From an uncultured Myxococcales bacterium (GTDB taxonomy: Bacteria; Myxococcota_A; UBA9042; DTJE01), in NCBI GenBank assembly GCA_937975765.1, contig CALJUR010000043.1, positions 1 to 28,777 of the forward strand: 28,777 nt of DNA, in the 5' to 3' direction. The position numbers were made by a program, and so were the translations under genes. Below are positions 15,283 through 22,877 of this stretch, piece by piece. The notes below the pieces were generated by a model. It ran no database searches and had not been told where the DNA came from. It saw nothing but the letters and a program-made list of their open reading frames with translations. Each line of letters opens with the position of its first letter. Within the stretch, counting starts at the first letter, position 1.

Positions 15283-18245
15283 GTTTCACCGAATCGTCCA
15301 CCGTGGAGAACCTCATCCGGGACATCCTCAGCGGCGGCGTCACCCACTACACCGCGCCAGGCCTGGGTCTCGCCCGTCGGAACGGCGTGCTCTCGGGCCT
15401 CGGCTGGCACTACGTCGCACCGGCTGACGTCCCTAGGCAAACCCACCACGTCCTCGTCGAGCCCTGGATCCAGGAAGCCCTGGTCCGCCTGAACCCGGAG
15501 ATTGCCGCCGACCCGGACCGCGCGGATGAGGTGCTCCACCGACTCCGCGCGATCGTGCTTTCCGTGCGCTCTGAGGGCCTGATCAAGAGCAACGAGGAGA
15601 TGACGGCGTGGTTGCGCGGCGACCGGTCGATGCCGTTCGGCCCGAACCATGAGCATCGCACGGTTCACCTGATCGACTTCGAGCACCCGGAGAACAACCA
15701 ATACGTCGTCACGACCCAGTTCGCGATCCAGGCCGGTACCGCCCAGCGTCGCGCCGACCTGGTGATGCTGGTGAACGGCCTGCCCCTGGTCGTGATCGAG
15801 GCGAAGACGCCCGTGCGCCAGGCCGTGAGTTGGCTGGACGGGGCACTCCAGGTTCACGACGACTACGAGAAGCACGTCCCCGAACTGTTCGTGGCCAACG
15901 TCTTCAGCGCCGCGACCGAGGGCAAGGAACTGAAGTACGGCTCTGTGCGGATGCCTGTGGAACTGTGGGGGCCATGGCGGGGCGACGACCAGACCGCGCC
16001 GGGCACGCTCGCAGGAGTGAAGGCCGCCGTTCACGGTCTGCTGCAGCCGGCCGTGCTGCTTGACATGTTGGCCCACTTCACCCTGTTCGCGACGGACGCG
16101 AAGAAGCGGCGCATCAAGATCGTGGCCCGGTACCAGCAGTACGAGGCCGCGAACCTGATCGTGGCGCGCGTCCTCGCCGGCAAGCCGCGCAAGGGCCTGA
16201 TCTGGCACTTCCAGGGGTCGGGCAAGTCCCTCCTGATGGTCTTCGCCGCCCAGAAGCTTCGCTTGCAGTCGCAGCTCGGCAACCCGGCCGTGCTGATCAT
16301 CGTGGACCGGATCGACCTGGACACGCAGATCAGCTCGACGTTCCACGCATCCGACGTCCCGAACCTGGTGAAGGCCGAAACCCGCGAGGAATTGCAGCGC
16401 CTGCTGACGCAGGACACGCGGAAGGTGATCATCACGACCATCTTCAAGTTCGCCGAGGCGGGCGGCGTCCTGAACGCCAGCGGCAACATCGTGGCCCTGG
16501 TTGACGAAGCCCACCGCACCCAGGAGGGCGACCTGGGGATCCGGATGCGGGCCGCGCTTCCTAACGCCTTCCTGTTCGGGCTCACGGGCACACCGATCAA
16601 TCGGCGCGATCGGAACACCTTCGCCGCGTTCGGCGCCGAGGAGGACGAGCGCGGCTACATGAGCCGCTACGGCTTCGAGGAGTCGGTGCGCGACGGCGCG
16701 ACCCTGGAACTCCATTTCGAGCCGCGGCTCGTGGAACTGCACATCGACAAGTCCGCCATCGACCAGGCCTACGCCGAATTGACTGGCAACCTGTCCGACC
16801 TCGACCGCGACAACCTCGCGAAGGCCGCCTCGAGGATGGCGGTCCTGGTGAAGTCGCCCGATCGGATCGGGAGGGTCTGCGCCGACATCGCGCAGCACTT
16901 CCAGACGCACGTCGCGCCGAACGGCTTCAAGGGGATGGTCGTCACCTTCGACCAGTCGTGCTGCCTGCTCTACAAGGCGGCCCTCGACCAGCACCTCCCG
17001 CCCGAGGCCAGCGAGATCGTGATCTCGGCCACGGGCGACGATGAGCGGTACACGCCGTACGACCGCAGTCGGGATGACGAGGAGAAGCTCCTGGACCGGT
17101 TCCGCGACCCGAACGACCCGCTGCAACTCCTGATCGTCACCGCGAAGTTACTGACCGGGTTCGACGCGCCGATCCTCCAGGCGATGTACCTCGACAAGCC
17201 GTTGCGAGACCACACGCTGCTGCAGGCCGTCTGCCGTACCAACCGGACGTACGGTCGCGACAAGACCCACGGTCTGATCGTGGACTACCTGGGCGTCTTC
17301 GACGACGTCGCGAAGGCGCTGCAGTTCGACGAGCAGGGCTTCAAGAAGGTGGTCTCCAACATCGCCGGGCTCAAGGCCAAGGTGGGCCCGGCCCTCGCGA
17401 AGTGCCTCGAGTTCTTCCCCGGCGTGGACCGTACCCAGACCGGGTGGATAGGCCTGATGGCGGCCCAGGAGTGCCTGCCGAACAACGACGTCCGCGACAA
17501 GTTCGCGGAGGAGTTCAGCCTCCTCGGTCGGCTGTGGGAAGCCGTCTCGCCGGACCCGATCCTGGTCGCGTTCGAGGACAAATACCGCTGGCTCACGCAG
17601 GTCTACGCTTCGCTCCAGCCGACCTCGGGCACCGGGAAGCTCATCTGGCACGTATTCGGCGCCAAGACCATCGAACTGATCCACCAGAACGTCCACGTCG
17701 AGGCTGTGCGTGACGACCTGGAGACCCTGGTCGTGGACGCCGCGCTCCTCGACGCGGTGATCGGCGCCGACGACACCAAGAAGAAGGCCCACGAGTTCGA
17801 GTTCAAGCTGACGACGCGGCTGCGGAAGCACCTGGGCAAGCCGAAGTACAAGCTGCTGTCCGAGCGCCTGGAGGCCCTGAAGGAACGCCACGAACGCGGC
17901 CTGCTCACCAGCATCGAGTTCCTCAAGAAGCTGCTCGAACTGGCCCGCGAACTGCTCGAGGCCGAACGGGAGACCCCGCCCGAAGAGGACGAGGACCGCG
18001 GCAAGGCCGCCCTGACCGAGCTGTTCCAGCAGGCAAAGAACGAGAAGACGCCGGTTGTGGTCGAACGCGTGGTCACCGACATCGACGGCATCGTGCGCAT
18101 GGTCCGATTCCCAGGCTGGCAGCAGACGAGCGCGGGCGAACGCGAGGTCAAGAAGGCCCTGCGAAGGACCCTCTTGAAGTACCAGTTGCACCAGGACGCG
18201 GAACTGTTCGAGAAGGCCTACGGGTACGTGCGACAGTACTACTGA
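15279..18245 (+). CDS. hsdR: Type I restriction endonuclease/translocase subunit R
   Basis: This 988-aa HsdR cleaves unmodified DNA after ATP-driven translocation. The N-terminal nuclease has the PD-(D/E)xK pattern with Asp160 (RRADLVM) and Glu174-x-Lys176 (VIEAK). The SF2 motor follows, with Walker A GSGKS at Lys316, DEAH (DEAHRTQEGD) near residue 409, GLTGTPI, a LLTGFDAP segment and motif VI QAVCRTNRTYG. The C-terminal helical region resembles the assembly domain. The GTG at 15279 overlaps the hsdS stop (GTGA) and follows GAGGG, so I prefer it to the ATG at 15249. Length is normal for the family and no break is seen. Confidence 0.94.
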   Translation: MSFTESSTVENLIRDILSGGVTHYTAPGLGLARRNGVLSGLGWHYVAPADVPRQTHHVLVEPWIQEALVRLNPEIAADPDRADEVLHRLRAIVLSVRSEGLIKSNEEMTAWLRGDRSMPFGPNHEHRTVHLIDFEHPENNQYVVTTQFAIQAGTAQRRADLVMLVNGLPLVVIEAKTPVRQAVSWLDGALQVHDDYEKHVPELFVANVFSAATEGKELKYGSVRMPVELWGPWRGDDQTAPGTLAGVKAAVHGLLQPAVLLDMLAHFTLFATDAKKRRIKIVARYQQYEAANLIVARVLAGKPRKGLIWHFQGSGKSLLMVFAAQKLRLQSQLGNPAVLIIVDRIDLDTQISSTFHASDVPNLVKAETREELQRLLTQDTRKVIITTIFKFAEAGGVLNASGNIVALVDEAHRTQEGDLGIRMRAALPNAFLFGLTGTPINRRDRNTFAAFGAEEDERGYMSRYGFEESVRDGATLELHFEPRLVELHIDKSAIDQAYAELTGNLSDLDRDNLAKAASRMAVLVKSPDRIGRVCADIAQHFQTHVAPNGFKGMVVTFDQSCCLLYKAALDQHLPPEASEIVISATGDDERYTPYDRSRDDEEKLLDRFRDPNDPLQLLIVTAKLLTGFDAPILQAMYLDKPLRDHTLLQAVCRTNRTYGRDKTHGLIVDYLGVFDDVAKALQFDEQGFKKVVSNIAGLKAKVGPALAKCLEFFPGVDRTQTGWIGLMAAQECLPNNDVRDKFAEEFSLLGRLWEAVSPDPILVAFEDKYRWLTQVYASLQPTSGTGKLIWHVFGAKTIELIHQNVHVEAVRDDLETLVVDAALLDAVIGADDTKKKAHEFEFKLTTRLRKHLGKPKYKLLSERLEALKERHERGLLTSIEFLKKLLELARELLEAERETPPEEDEDRGKAALTELFQQAKNEKTPVVVERVVTDIDGIVRMVRFPGWQQTSAGEREVKKALRRTLLKYQLHQDAELFEKAYGYVRQYY

Positions 18246-18301
18246 GGGCTACTGGCGCAGGTGTCTCCATTGGGCGCGTGCCGCCAGGACAGGAGGGTGC
18301 A

Positions 18302-20275
18302 GTGGCCGAGCCGTTTTCCACCCCGTCGTACCAGGTCGAAGCCGTGCTCAAGGACATTGAGCAGGGGCTCCTGGGTCTTCCCGACTTCCAGCGGAACTGG
18401 AAGTGGGGCGCTGACCGGATCTTCGAACTGCTCTGCAGCATCCTGCGCGACTACCCGGCGGGCAGCCTGCTGTTCCTCGAGGCCGCAACCGGCGAGTTGA
18501 ACCCGCGGTCCTTCCACGGGTCGAGGAAACTCCAGGACGCCGCGCAACTCACGCTGGTGCTCGACGGGCAGCAGCGGCTCACATCGCTCTGGCTTGCGCT
18601 TCGCGGCGCCCGCGACCCGAACGGGCGCCCATCCGAGGCCCACCAGCAGAGAGAAGCGCTGTTCCTGGTCGACGTGGGCAGGCTTCTGAAGGGCGACGAC
18701 GAAACCGATCTGGCGCCCGAGCGCTTCCTGACCTACGCCATCCCGCAGTTCCGGGGACGGAAGATCCCGAAGTTCGCGCACTACCTGCTGCGCGACTGGG
18801 ACGGAACGGGCGACGAGGATTCCGGAGAATTCAAGTGGACTCAATGGGACGGCAAGAACGGGGGCGAACGCCTCCTGATGCCGCTGTATCGCTTCCTTGG
18901 CAAGGCAGCGCTCCTCGAGATCGATCAGTGGCACCGGACCCATTGTGGCACCGAGTTGGGCGAGCAGCGGGCATCGTTCCTGGGCGAGGTCCAGGCGAAG
19001 TTCGACCATTACAAGTTCCCGGTGGTGATCCTGCACCGCGGCTACGGCCTCGAGAAGGTCTGCTTCATCTTCGAGAAGGTGAACGCGGCTGGCTTGCCGC
19101 TCTCGACGTTCGAATTCCTGACCGCGCGTCTGTACCGGCCCGAGGACGCTGGCAAGCCAGACACCGGGTTCAACCTGCGCACCCGGTGGAACGAGGAGCT
19201 CGCCAGTCGCGAGGGAGGACGGCTGCGCCACATGGGCGTTTCCGACCTTGTGGTGCTGCAAACGCTGACGCTCATCAAAACGTTCGCCGAATGGGAGAAT
19301 GCTGGACGACCCGAGAAGCCGGGCCCGTCGTGCCGGCGAGCCGACATCTTCAAGCTGACGACCGACGAGGTGATGACGCTGTGGGACGGCGCGTTGGACG
19401 CCATCGACGCCTGCCTGGAGTTGCTCACCCGGGAAGGGGTGCTGCACGCGAAGTGGTTCGCCTATCCGACGGTTCTGCCGGCCATGGCCGCGATCTGGTA
19501 TCGGTACAGGAGTCGGCTGGACCACGATCAGATCGGGCCGCGGCTGGTGACCCCCCTCGTGCGATGGTACTGGTGCTCGGTATTCTCCAGACGATACAGC
19601 GGTCTGGTGGAAACGAAGCTGGGCGAGGACACGAAGACCCTTGTCCGGTGGGTCGAGTCCGGCGACACGCCGCCCGCCTGGATCCAGAACATGCGCTTCA
19701 ACACCGCTGAGCTCTACGACGTCTCCCGCCAGAGCAACGTCTGGTATCGTGGCGCGATCTGCCTCCTCATCAAGAAGGGCATGCTCGATTTCCACCTGCA
19801 CGAGCCGATCAGCACGGAGCGCCTGGCGAAGGGAGATGTGGACGACCACCACGTCTTCCCGAAGGCGTACATGGTCCCCCGCCTGGTGGAAGCCGGGATG
19901 GGAAAGGACGCGGCCGAAGGTCGCGCCAACTGCGTGCTGAACCGAACGCTAATCGACGCGACCACGAACAAGATCATCAGCGACAACGCGCCGAGCATCT
20001 ACCTTCAGGGGTTGCTCGACGGCCTCCCGACCGACGACGCGCGCCAGAAGCGGCTCCACGTCATGGAATCGCACGCAATCCCCGTCGACGAAGGACTGCG
20101 CCTCCTTCGCGCGAACGACTTCGATGCCTTCCTGCGGTTCCGCGAGGCCGTGCTTGCCGACCTGATTCGCGATGCGACGGGCGGGACGGTCGAGTCGCGG
20201 CCGGCGGTCGGCACGGACGAGGACGCGGAGGAGTTCGGGGACGAGCAGGCGATCGAGGGCGCTGCTGGCAATTAG
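18302..20275 (+). CDS. DUF262/DUF1524 nuclease, GmrSD-like type IV restriction protein
   Basis: This 657-aa protein fuses the two halves of GmrSD-type enzymes. The N-terminal DUF262 part has the DGQQR motif at residues 88-92 (LVLDGQQRLTSLW), linked in this family to nucleotide hydrolysis. The C-terminal DUF1524 part has the HNH-like DHHVFPK near residues 515-520, the NCVLN stretch near 543 and TTNKIIS after it. Relatives such as GmrSD, BrxU and SspE cut modified or marked phage DNA. The GTG at 18302 follows AGGAGGG with proper spacing; the ATG at 18278 lacks one. It starts 56 bases after hsdR on the same strand, so it probably belongs to the same defence operon. The modification it targets is unknown. 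Confidence 0.85.
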   Translation: MAEPFSTPSYQVEAVLKDIEQGLLGLPDFQRNWKWGADRIFELLCSILRDYPAGSLLFLEAATGELNPRSFHGSRKLQDAAQLTLVLDGQQRLTSLWLALRGARDPNGRPSEAHQQREALFLVDVGRLLKGDDETDLAPERFLTYAIPQFRGRKIPKFAHYLLRDWDGTGDEDSGEFKWTQWDGKNGGERLLMPLYRFLGKAALLEIDQWHRTHCGTELGEQRASFLGEVQAKFDHYKFPVVILHRGYGLEKVCFIFEKVNAAGLPLSTFEFLTARLYRPEDAGKPDTGFNLRTRWNEELASREGGRLRHMGVSDLVVLQTLTLIKTFAEWENAGRPEKPGPSCRRADIFKLTTDEVMTLWDGALDAIDACLELLTREGVLHAKWFAYPTVLPAMAAIWYRYRSRLDHDQIGPRLVTPLVRWYWCSVFSRRYSGLVETKLGEDTKTLVRWVESGDTPPAWIQNMRFNTAELYDVSRQSNVWYRGAICLLIKKGMLDFHLHEPISTERLAKGDVDDHHVFPKAYMVPRLVEAGMGKDAAEGRANCVLNRTLIDATTNKIISDNAPSIYLQGLLDGLPTDDARQKRLHVMESHAIPVDEGLRLLRANDFDAFLRFREAVLADLIRDATGGTVESRPAVGTDEDAEEFGDEQAIEGAAGN

Positions 20276-20293
20276 CCCCTCACGGAACGCCCT

Positions 20294-20770
20294 TCATGAC
20301 GGCGGCTGCGGCTGCGGCGCGCCCGCGGACGCAGTCATCGCCGCGACCACGCTGACGTGCGCGTACTTGCCGTCCCCGAGAGCGACGACCTCGCCCGTGG
20401 CGGTTCCCTTCCAGAGCCTGGTGCGAGCGTTGTGGACGGAGATATTGAACTTCGCGGCCACGTCGGGCGCGTCGACCGCGCACCCCTTCTCGAACAGGTA
20501 GCGAATCAACGACTGGACGGAGGGTGGGATCTTCTTCGCCTTCCCGTGTCGCCCCCCATGGTCCTGTCCGCTCCCGTCACCGAGGGACCTCAAGAGTCCC
20601 TGGCGCGCGGCCTCCTTCCGGCGGCGCAGTTCCTCGAGTTCCCGCCGGTCGTTCTCGATGCGCTCGGCCTCGCGCCGTGCCGCGGCAAGCAATCCATCGA
20701 ATCGGCCAAGGCGGACGTCGATGTCGCTGATCTCGGCGTTGAGGAGGTCGATCTGTTCGCGCGCATCCAT
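20294..20770 (-). CDS. Coiled-coil protein with C-terminal winged-helix candidate
   Basis: This 158-aa minus-strand protein has an N-terminal coiled coil of ~65 residues (EQIDLLNAEISDIDVRLGRF, then EAERIENDRRELEELRRRKE), a Gly/His/Lys-rich hinge, and a C-terminal ~65-residue domain (PPSVQSLIRYLFEKGCAVDA then PDVAAKFNISVHNARTRLWK) that looks like a winged helix-turn-helix. The end is Pro-rich. The ATG at 20770 is the only in-frame ATG. Its 3' end faces the DUF262 gene across 18 bases, so the two are convergent. A sequence-specific regulator, maybe of the prophage or the defence operon, is plausible but not shown. It lies downstream of a consensus-like promoter at 20799-20827. Confidence 0.6.
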   Translation of the reverse strand: MDAREQIDLLNAEISDIDVRLGRFDGLLAAARREAERIENDRRELEELRRRKEAARQGLLRSLGDGSGQDHGGRHGKAKKIPPSVQSLIRYLFEKGCAVDAPDVAAKFNISVHNARTRLWKGTATGEVVALGDGKYAHVSVVAAMTASAGAPQPQPPS

Positions 20771-20798
20771 CTGGTTGCGCCCGAGGGGGGTCTCTCCG

Positions 20799-20827
20799 TT
20801 GTTAGCCGAGTCACTACGAGTTGTCAA
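20799..20827 (-). promoter_or_regulatory. Promoter for the minus-strand coiled-coil gene
   Basis: On the minus strand a perfect -35 box TTGACA (20822-20827) is followed after exactly 17 bases by TAACAA (20799-20804). The expected start is near 20792, giving a leader of about 20 bases to the ATG at 20770. The -35 match is full, the -10 match is three of six. Confidence 0.5.
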
Positions 20828-20950
20828 CGATGATTTCCAAGGCACTCGGAGCGCGCCCGGAGCCTGCGCGAAGTTGCGAGGCAAGCGCAAACCATCATTG
20901 AAGAAAGCGAACGTCAGGAGGGGAGTTGTCAGGCGTCATGCTCGACCCCG

Positions 20951-20978
20951 TTGACCGCCGTTCCATCTCCAGTATCGT
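20951..20978 (+). promoter_or_regulatory. Promoter for the membrane/winged-helix gene
   Basis: TTGACC (20951-20956, five of six) and TATCGT (20973-20978, four of six) are 16 bases apart and lie 35 bases before the ATG at 21014. With the minus-strand promoter at 20799-20827 this forms a divergent regulatory region of about 240 bases. I see no clear palindromic operator in it. Confidence 0.5.
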
Positions 20979-21013
20979 CGAGTTGTTGATGGGAGCCATC
21001 GCTTGGTGAAACC

Positions 21014-22045
21014 ATGCATCCACGCAAGACGCGTCGCGATGTTGTCTCTACGGTCACGACTGTCTCCGAGACGAACGGAGTTGCCCGCCCAGCTGTCGCC
21101 GAAACGGCCCGGCTCGGGTTGCACCCCGTGCTGGCCGCCGGCCCGCCCGCCGTAGACATCGAGCGCCTCCGCGAGCTCCAGGGCCTCCTCCTGAAGTTCG
21201 TGGCGCAGTGCGAGGCGAAGGCGGTCTGGAACGTGGTCGCGACCGCGGCGTCGTGCAGCCTGGGGGTCGGCGTCGGGCTCCTGGCGCGCAGCCTGGTCGG
21301 TGGCTGGTTCTTCGGCGGGGTGGACATCCCCGTCCTGCTGTCGCCGGCCGGTGTGTTCTTCCAGGTCTCCCGGAAGTCCGAGGAGAACGCGCGCCACTAT
21401 CAGGCGTTGATGGCGGCGATCCAGACGGCGATCGACGGCGGGGCCGCCCCGATGCCGGCGACGCCCGGGGCGGCGGGTCGCAGCCTCGCGAGCACCCTGC
21501 CGCCGATCCCGTTCAACGCGGCCCACGCGTCGCCGCGCCAGCGGGTCGTGCGCACCGAGGTCCTCAACCTGCTGAACCAGATCCAGGCGCCCGGTCCCGA
21601 ACCCGGCCCGGTGCTCCATCCGCCACCGCAGCGCCTCGAGTTCCTGGGCCAGGTCGAGCCCCGGCGCTTCCTCGTCCGCGCGGACGGCATCGACGTGGAG
21701 CTCACGCAGACGCAGTACCGCCTGCTGCTGGCCATGGCGATACGGCGCCGGCTGTTCGGCAGCGCCCAGCCGCGCGGCGATGACCCGGGCTCGTACTACC
21801 GCATCGGCACGCGGCGGGACCATCCGAACGACCTCGAGGCGCGCTTCCACGAACAGGCCGGGCGCCAGATCCTGGACGAGGACGGGCGCGGGACGAAGCT
21901 CCGTCGGTGCGCCTGCGCCTCGGACGCCATCGAGATCGACCCGTCGCTGCACCTCGCGGACCTGGCTATCACCGAGGATCCCGAGGTCGCGGGCCTGCTC
22001 CGTCAGTTGGCATCGAGCAGCTGCACCGACGTCGCCTCCCCGTAG
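21014..22045 (+). CDS. Membrane protein with possible C-terminal winged helix
   Basis: I do not recognise this 343-aa protein as a named family. Residues ~70-92 (AVWNVVATAASCSLGVGVGLL) and ~95-117 (LVGGWFFGGVDIPVLLSPAGV) are two closely spaced membrane segments. A helical, Pro/Ala-rich middle follows. Residues ~222-250 (FLVRADGIDVELTQTQYRLL) resemble the first part of an OmpR-type winged helix, where LTxxxYRLL is the common start. The C-terminus has several Cys. The ATG follows a weak GGTGAA site. A membrane-bound transcription regulator is possible; a simple membrane protein is the alternative. Its 5' promoter is divergent from the coiled-coil gene. Confidence 0.5.
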   Translation: MHPRKTRRDVVSTVTTVSETNGVARPAVAETARLGLHPVLAAGPPAVDIERLRELQGLLLKFVAQCEAKAVWNVVATAASCSLGVGVGLLARSLVGGWFFGGVDIPVLLSPAGVFFQVSRKSEENARHYQALMAAIQTAIDGGAAPMPATPGAAGRSLASTLPPIPFNAAHASPRQRVVRTEVLNLLNQIQAPGPEPGPVLHPPPQRLEFLGQVEPRRFLVRADGIDVELTQTQYRLLLAMAIRRRLFGSAQPRGDDPGSYYRIGTRRDHPNDLEARFHEQAGRQILDEDGRGTKLRRCACASDAIEIDPSLHLADLAITEDPEVAGLLRQLASSSCTDVASP

Positions 22046-22124
22046 CCGCGTCGTCGCCGCCACGTCGCTTCCGCGTGGTGCCGACGCTAACGCCACGGCA
22101 ATCCTGTGGTTTTATGGGTTTCGC

Positions 22125-22148
22125 CCCTCCAGGATCGCCCCTGGAGGG
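22125..22148 (+). promoter_or_regulatory. Hairpin covering the ribosome site of the next gene
   Basis: CCCTCCAGG (22125-22133) and CCTGGAGGG (22140-22148) can form a perfect 9-bp stem with a six-base loop. The 3' arm contains GGAGGG, the only ribosome site for the ATG at 22160. If the hairpin forms in the mRNA it would limit translation of that gene. There is no T-run after it, so a terminator is less likely. Confidence 0.4.
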
Positions 22149-22159
22149 CGCGGGATCCG

Positions 22160-22675
22160 ATGTCCGACCGCACGCCAGCCGAGGCGCCGATCGCATGCAC
22201 GCCGGAAGTGCGTGCCGTGATGGCCTGGCTGGACCTGCACGCGTTGGACGTGGACGAGGCGCCGTTGTGGAAGGCGTTCCGGGATCGCCCCATCGCCAGC
22301 GAACGCCTGCGCCTCCTCCTGAGTTGGATGGACAGTCGCCCGTCGCAGCGGGGGCGGGGAATCCGGGTCGGGCACCCGGGGGATCCCCACAAGCGACGGG
22401 CGACGGTCGTCGTGGCGTACCTGCGCGGGGAGTTCCGGGCGCCGGACCTGGCCCCGGTCGCGGAGGGCTGGGCGTGGCGGGACGTCTGCGCTCTCGCCGC
22501 TGCGCTCGACGACGCCGGCGAGAAGGGGTGGGGCTCGTACCGGGACGTCGACACGGCCCGGAGCGCACTGAGCGCCGCCATGACGCGCCGCGACCTGGAC
22601 ATCCCGCGGGCGCCCCCCGACCTCGAGGCCCGGATCGGCCGCTTCCTGGCGGACCTGGAGGGCGAGTTTCAATGA
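22160..22675 (+). CDS. Unrecognised 171-aa protein upstream of the integrase
   Basis: I do not recognise this protein. It is soluble and helical, with a helix around residues 13-30 (CTPEVRAVMAWLDLHALDVD), a basic region near residues 52-75 (SQRGRGIRVGHPGDPHKRRA) and a C-terminal helix pair. The size and place, just before the integrase, would suit an excisionase, a regulator or a small accessory protein, but no DNA-binding motif is clear. The ATG at 22160 is chosen because it follows GGAGGG; the upstream GTG/ATG at 22106 lacks a signal. Its last bases overlap an ATG (ATGA) of a doubtful downstream ORF. Confidence 0.5.
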   Translation: MSDRTPAEAPIACTPEVRAVMAWLDLHALDVDEAPLWKAFRDRPIASERLRLLLSWMDSRPSQRGRGIRVGHPGDPHKRRATVVVAYLRGEFRAPDLAPVAEGWAWRDVCALAAALDDAGEKGWGSYRDVDTARSALSAAMTRRDLDIPRAPPDLEARIGRFLADLEGEFQ

Positions 22676-22877
22676 CCCCGAGTTCGTACATCGACCGGGA
22701 CCGGCGGGCGGGTCCAGGATCCGAATCGAGGACGCCGGGGAAGGCAGGCATGGCACCCGAGGGCGAGACGACGCGGATCTTCCTGGGGACGGTCGCCGTG
22801 CCCGTGCCCGGCGGCACGAAGCTCCTTTCCGTCTGGTTCCGAGGTAGGGTCGAATTCGGGCTTGCGGAGAGCGACCA

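Noticed and set aside
20357..20833. Plus-strand ORF opposite the coiled-coil gene
   Set aside because: Less orderly composition; the minus-strand frame has coiled-coil heptads, a winged-helix-like end and a consensus promoter.
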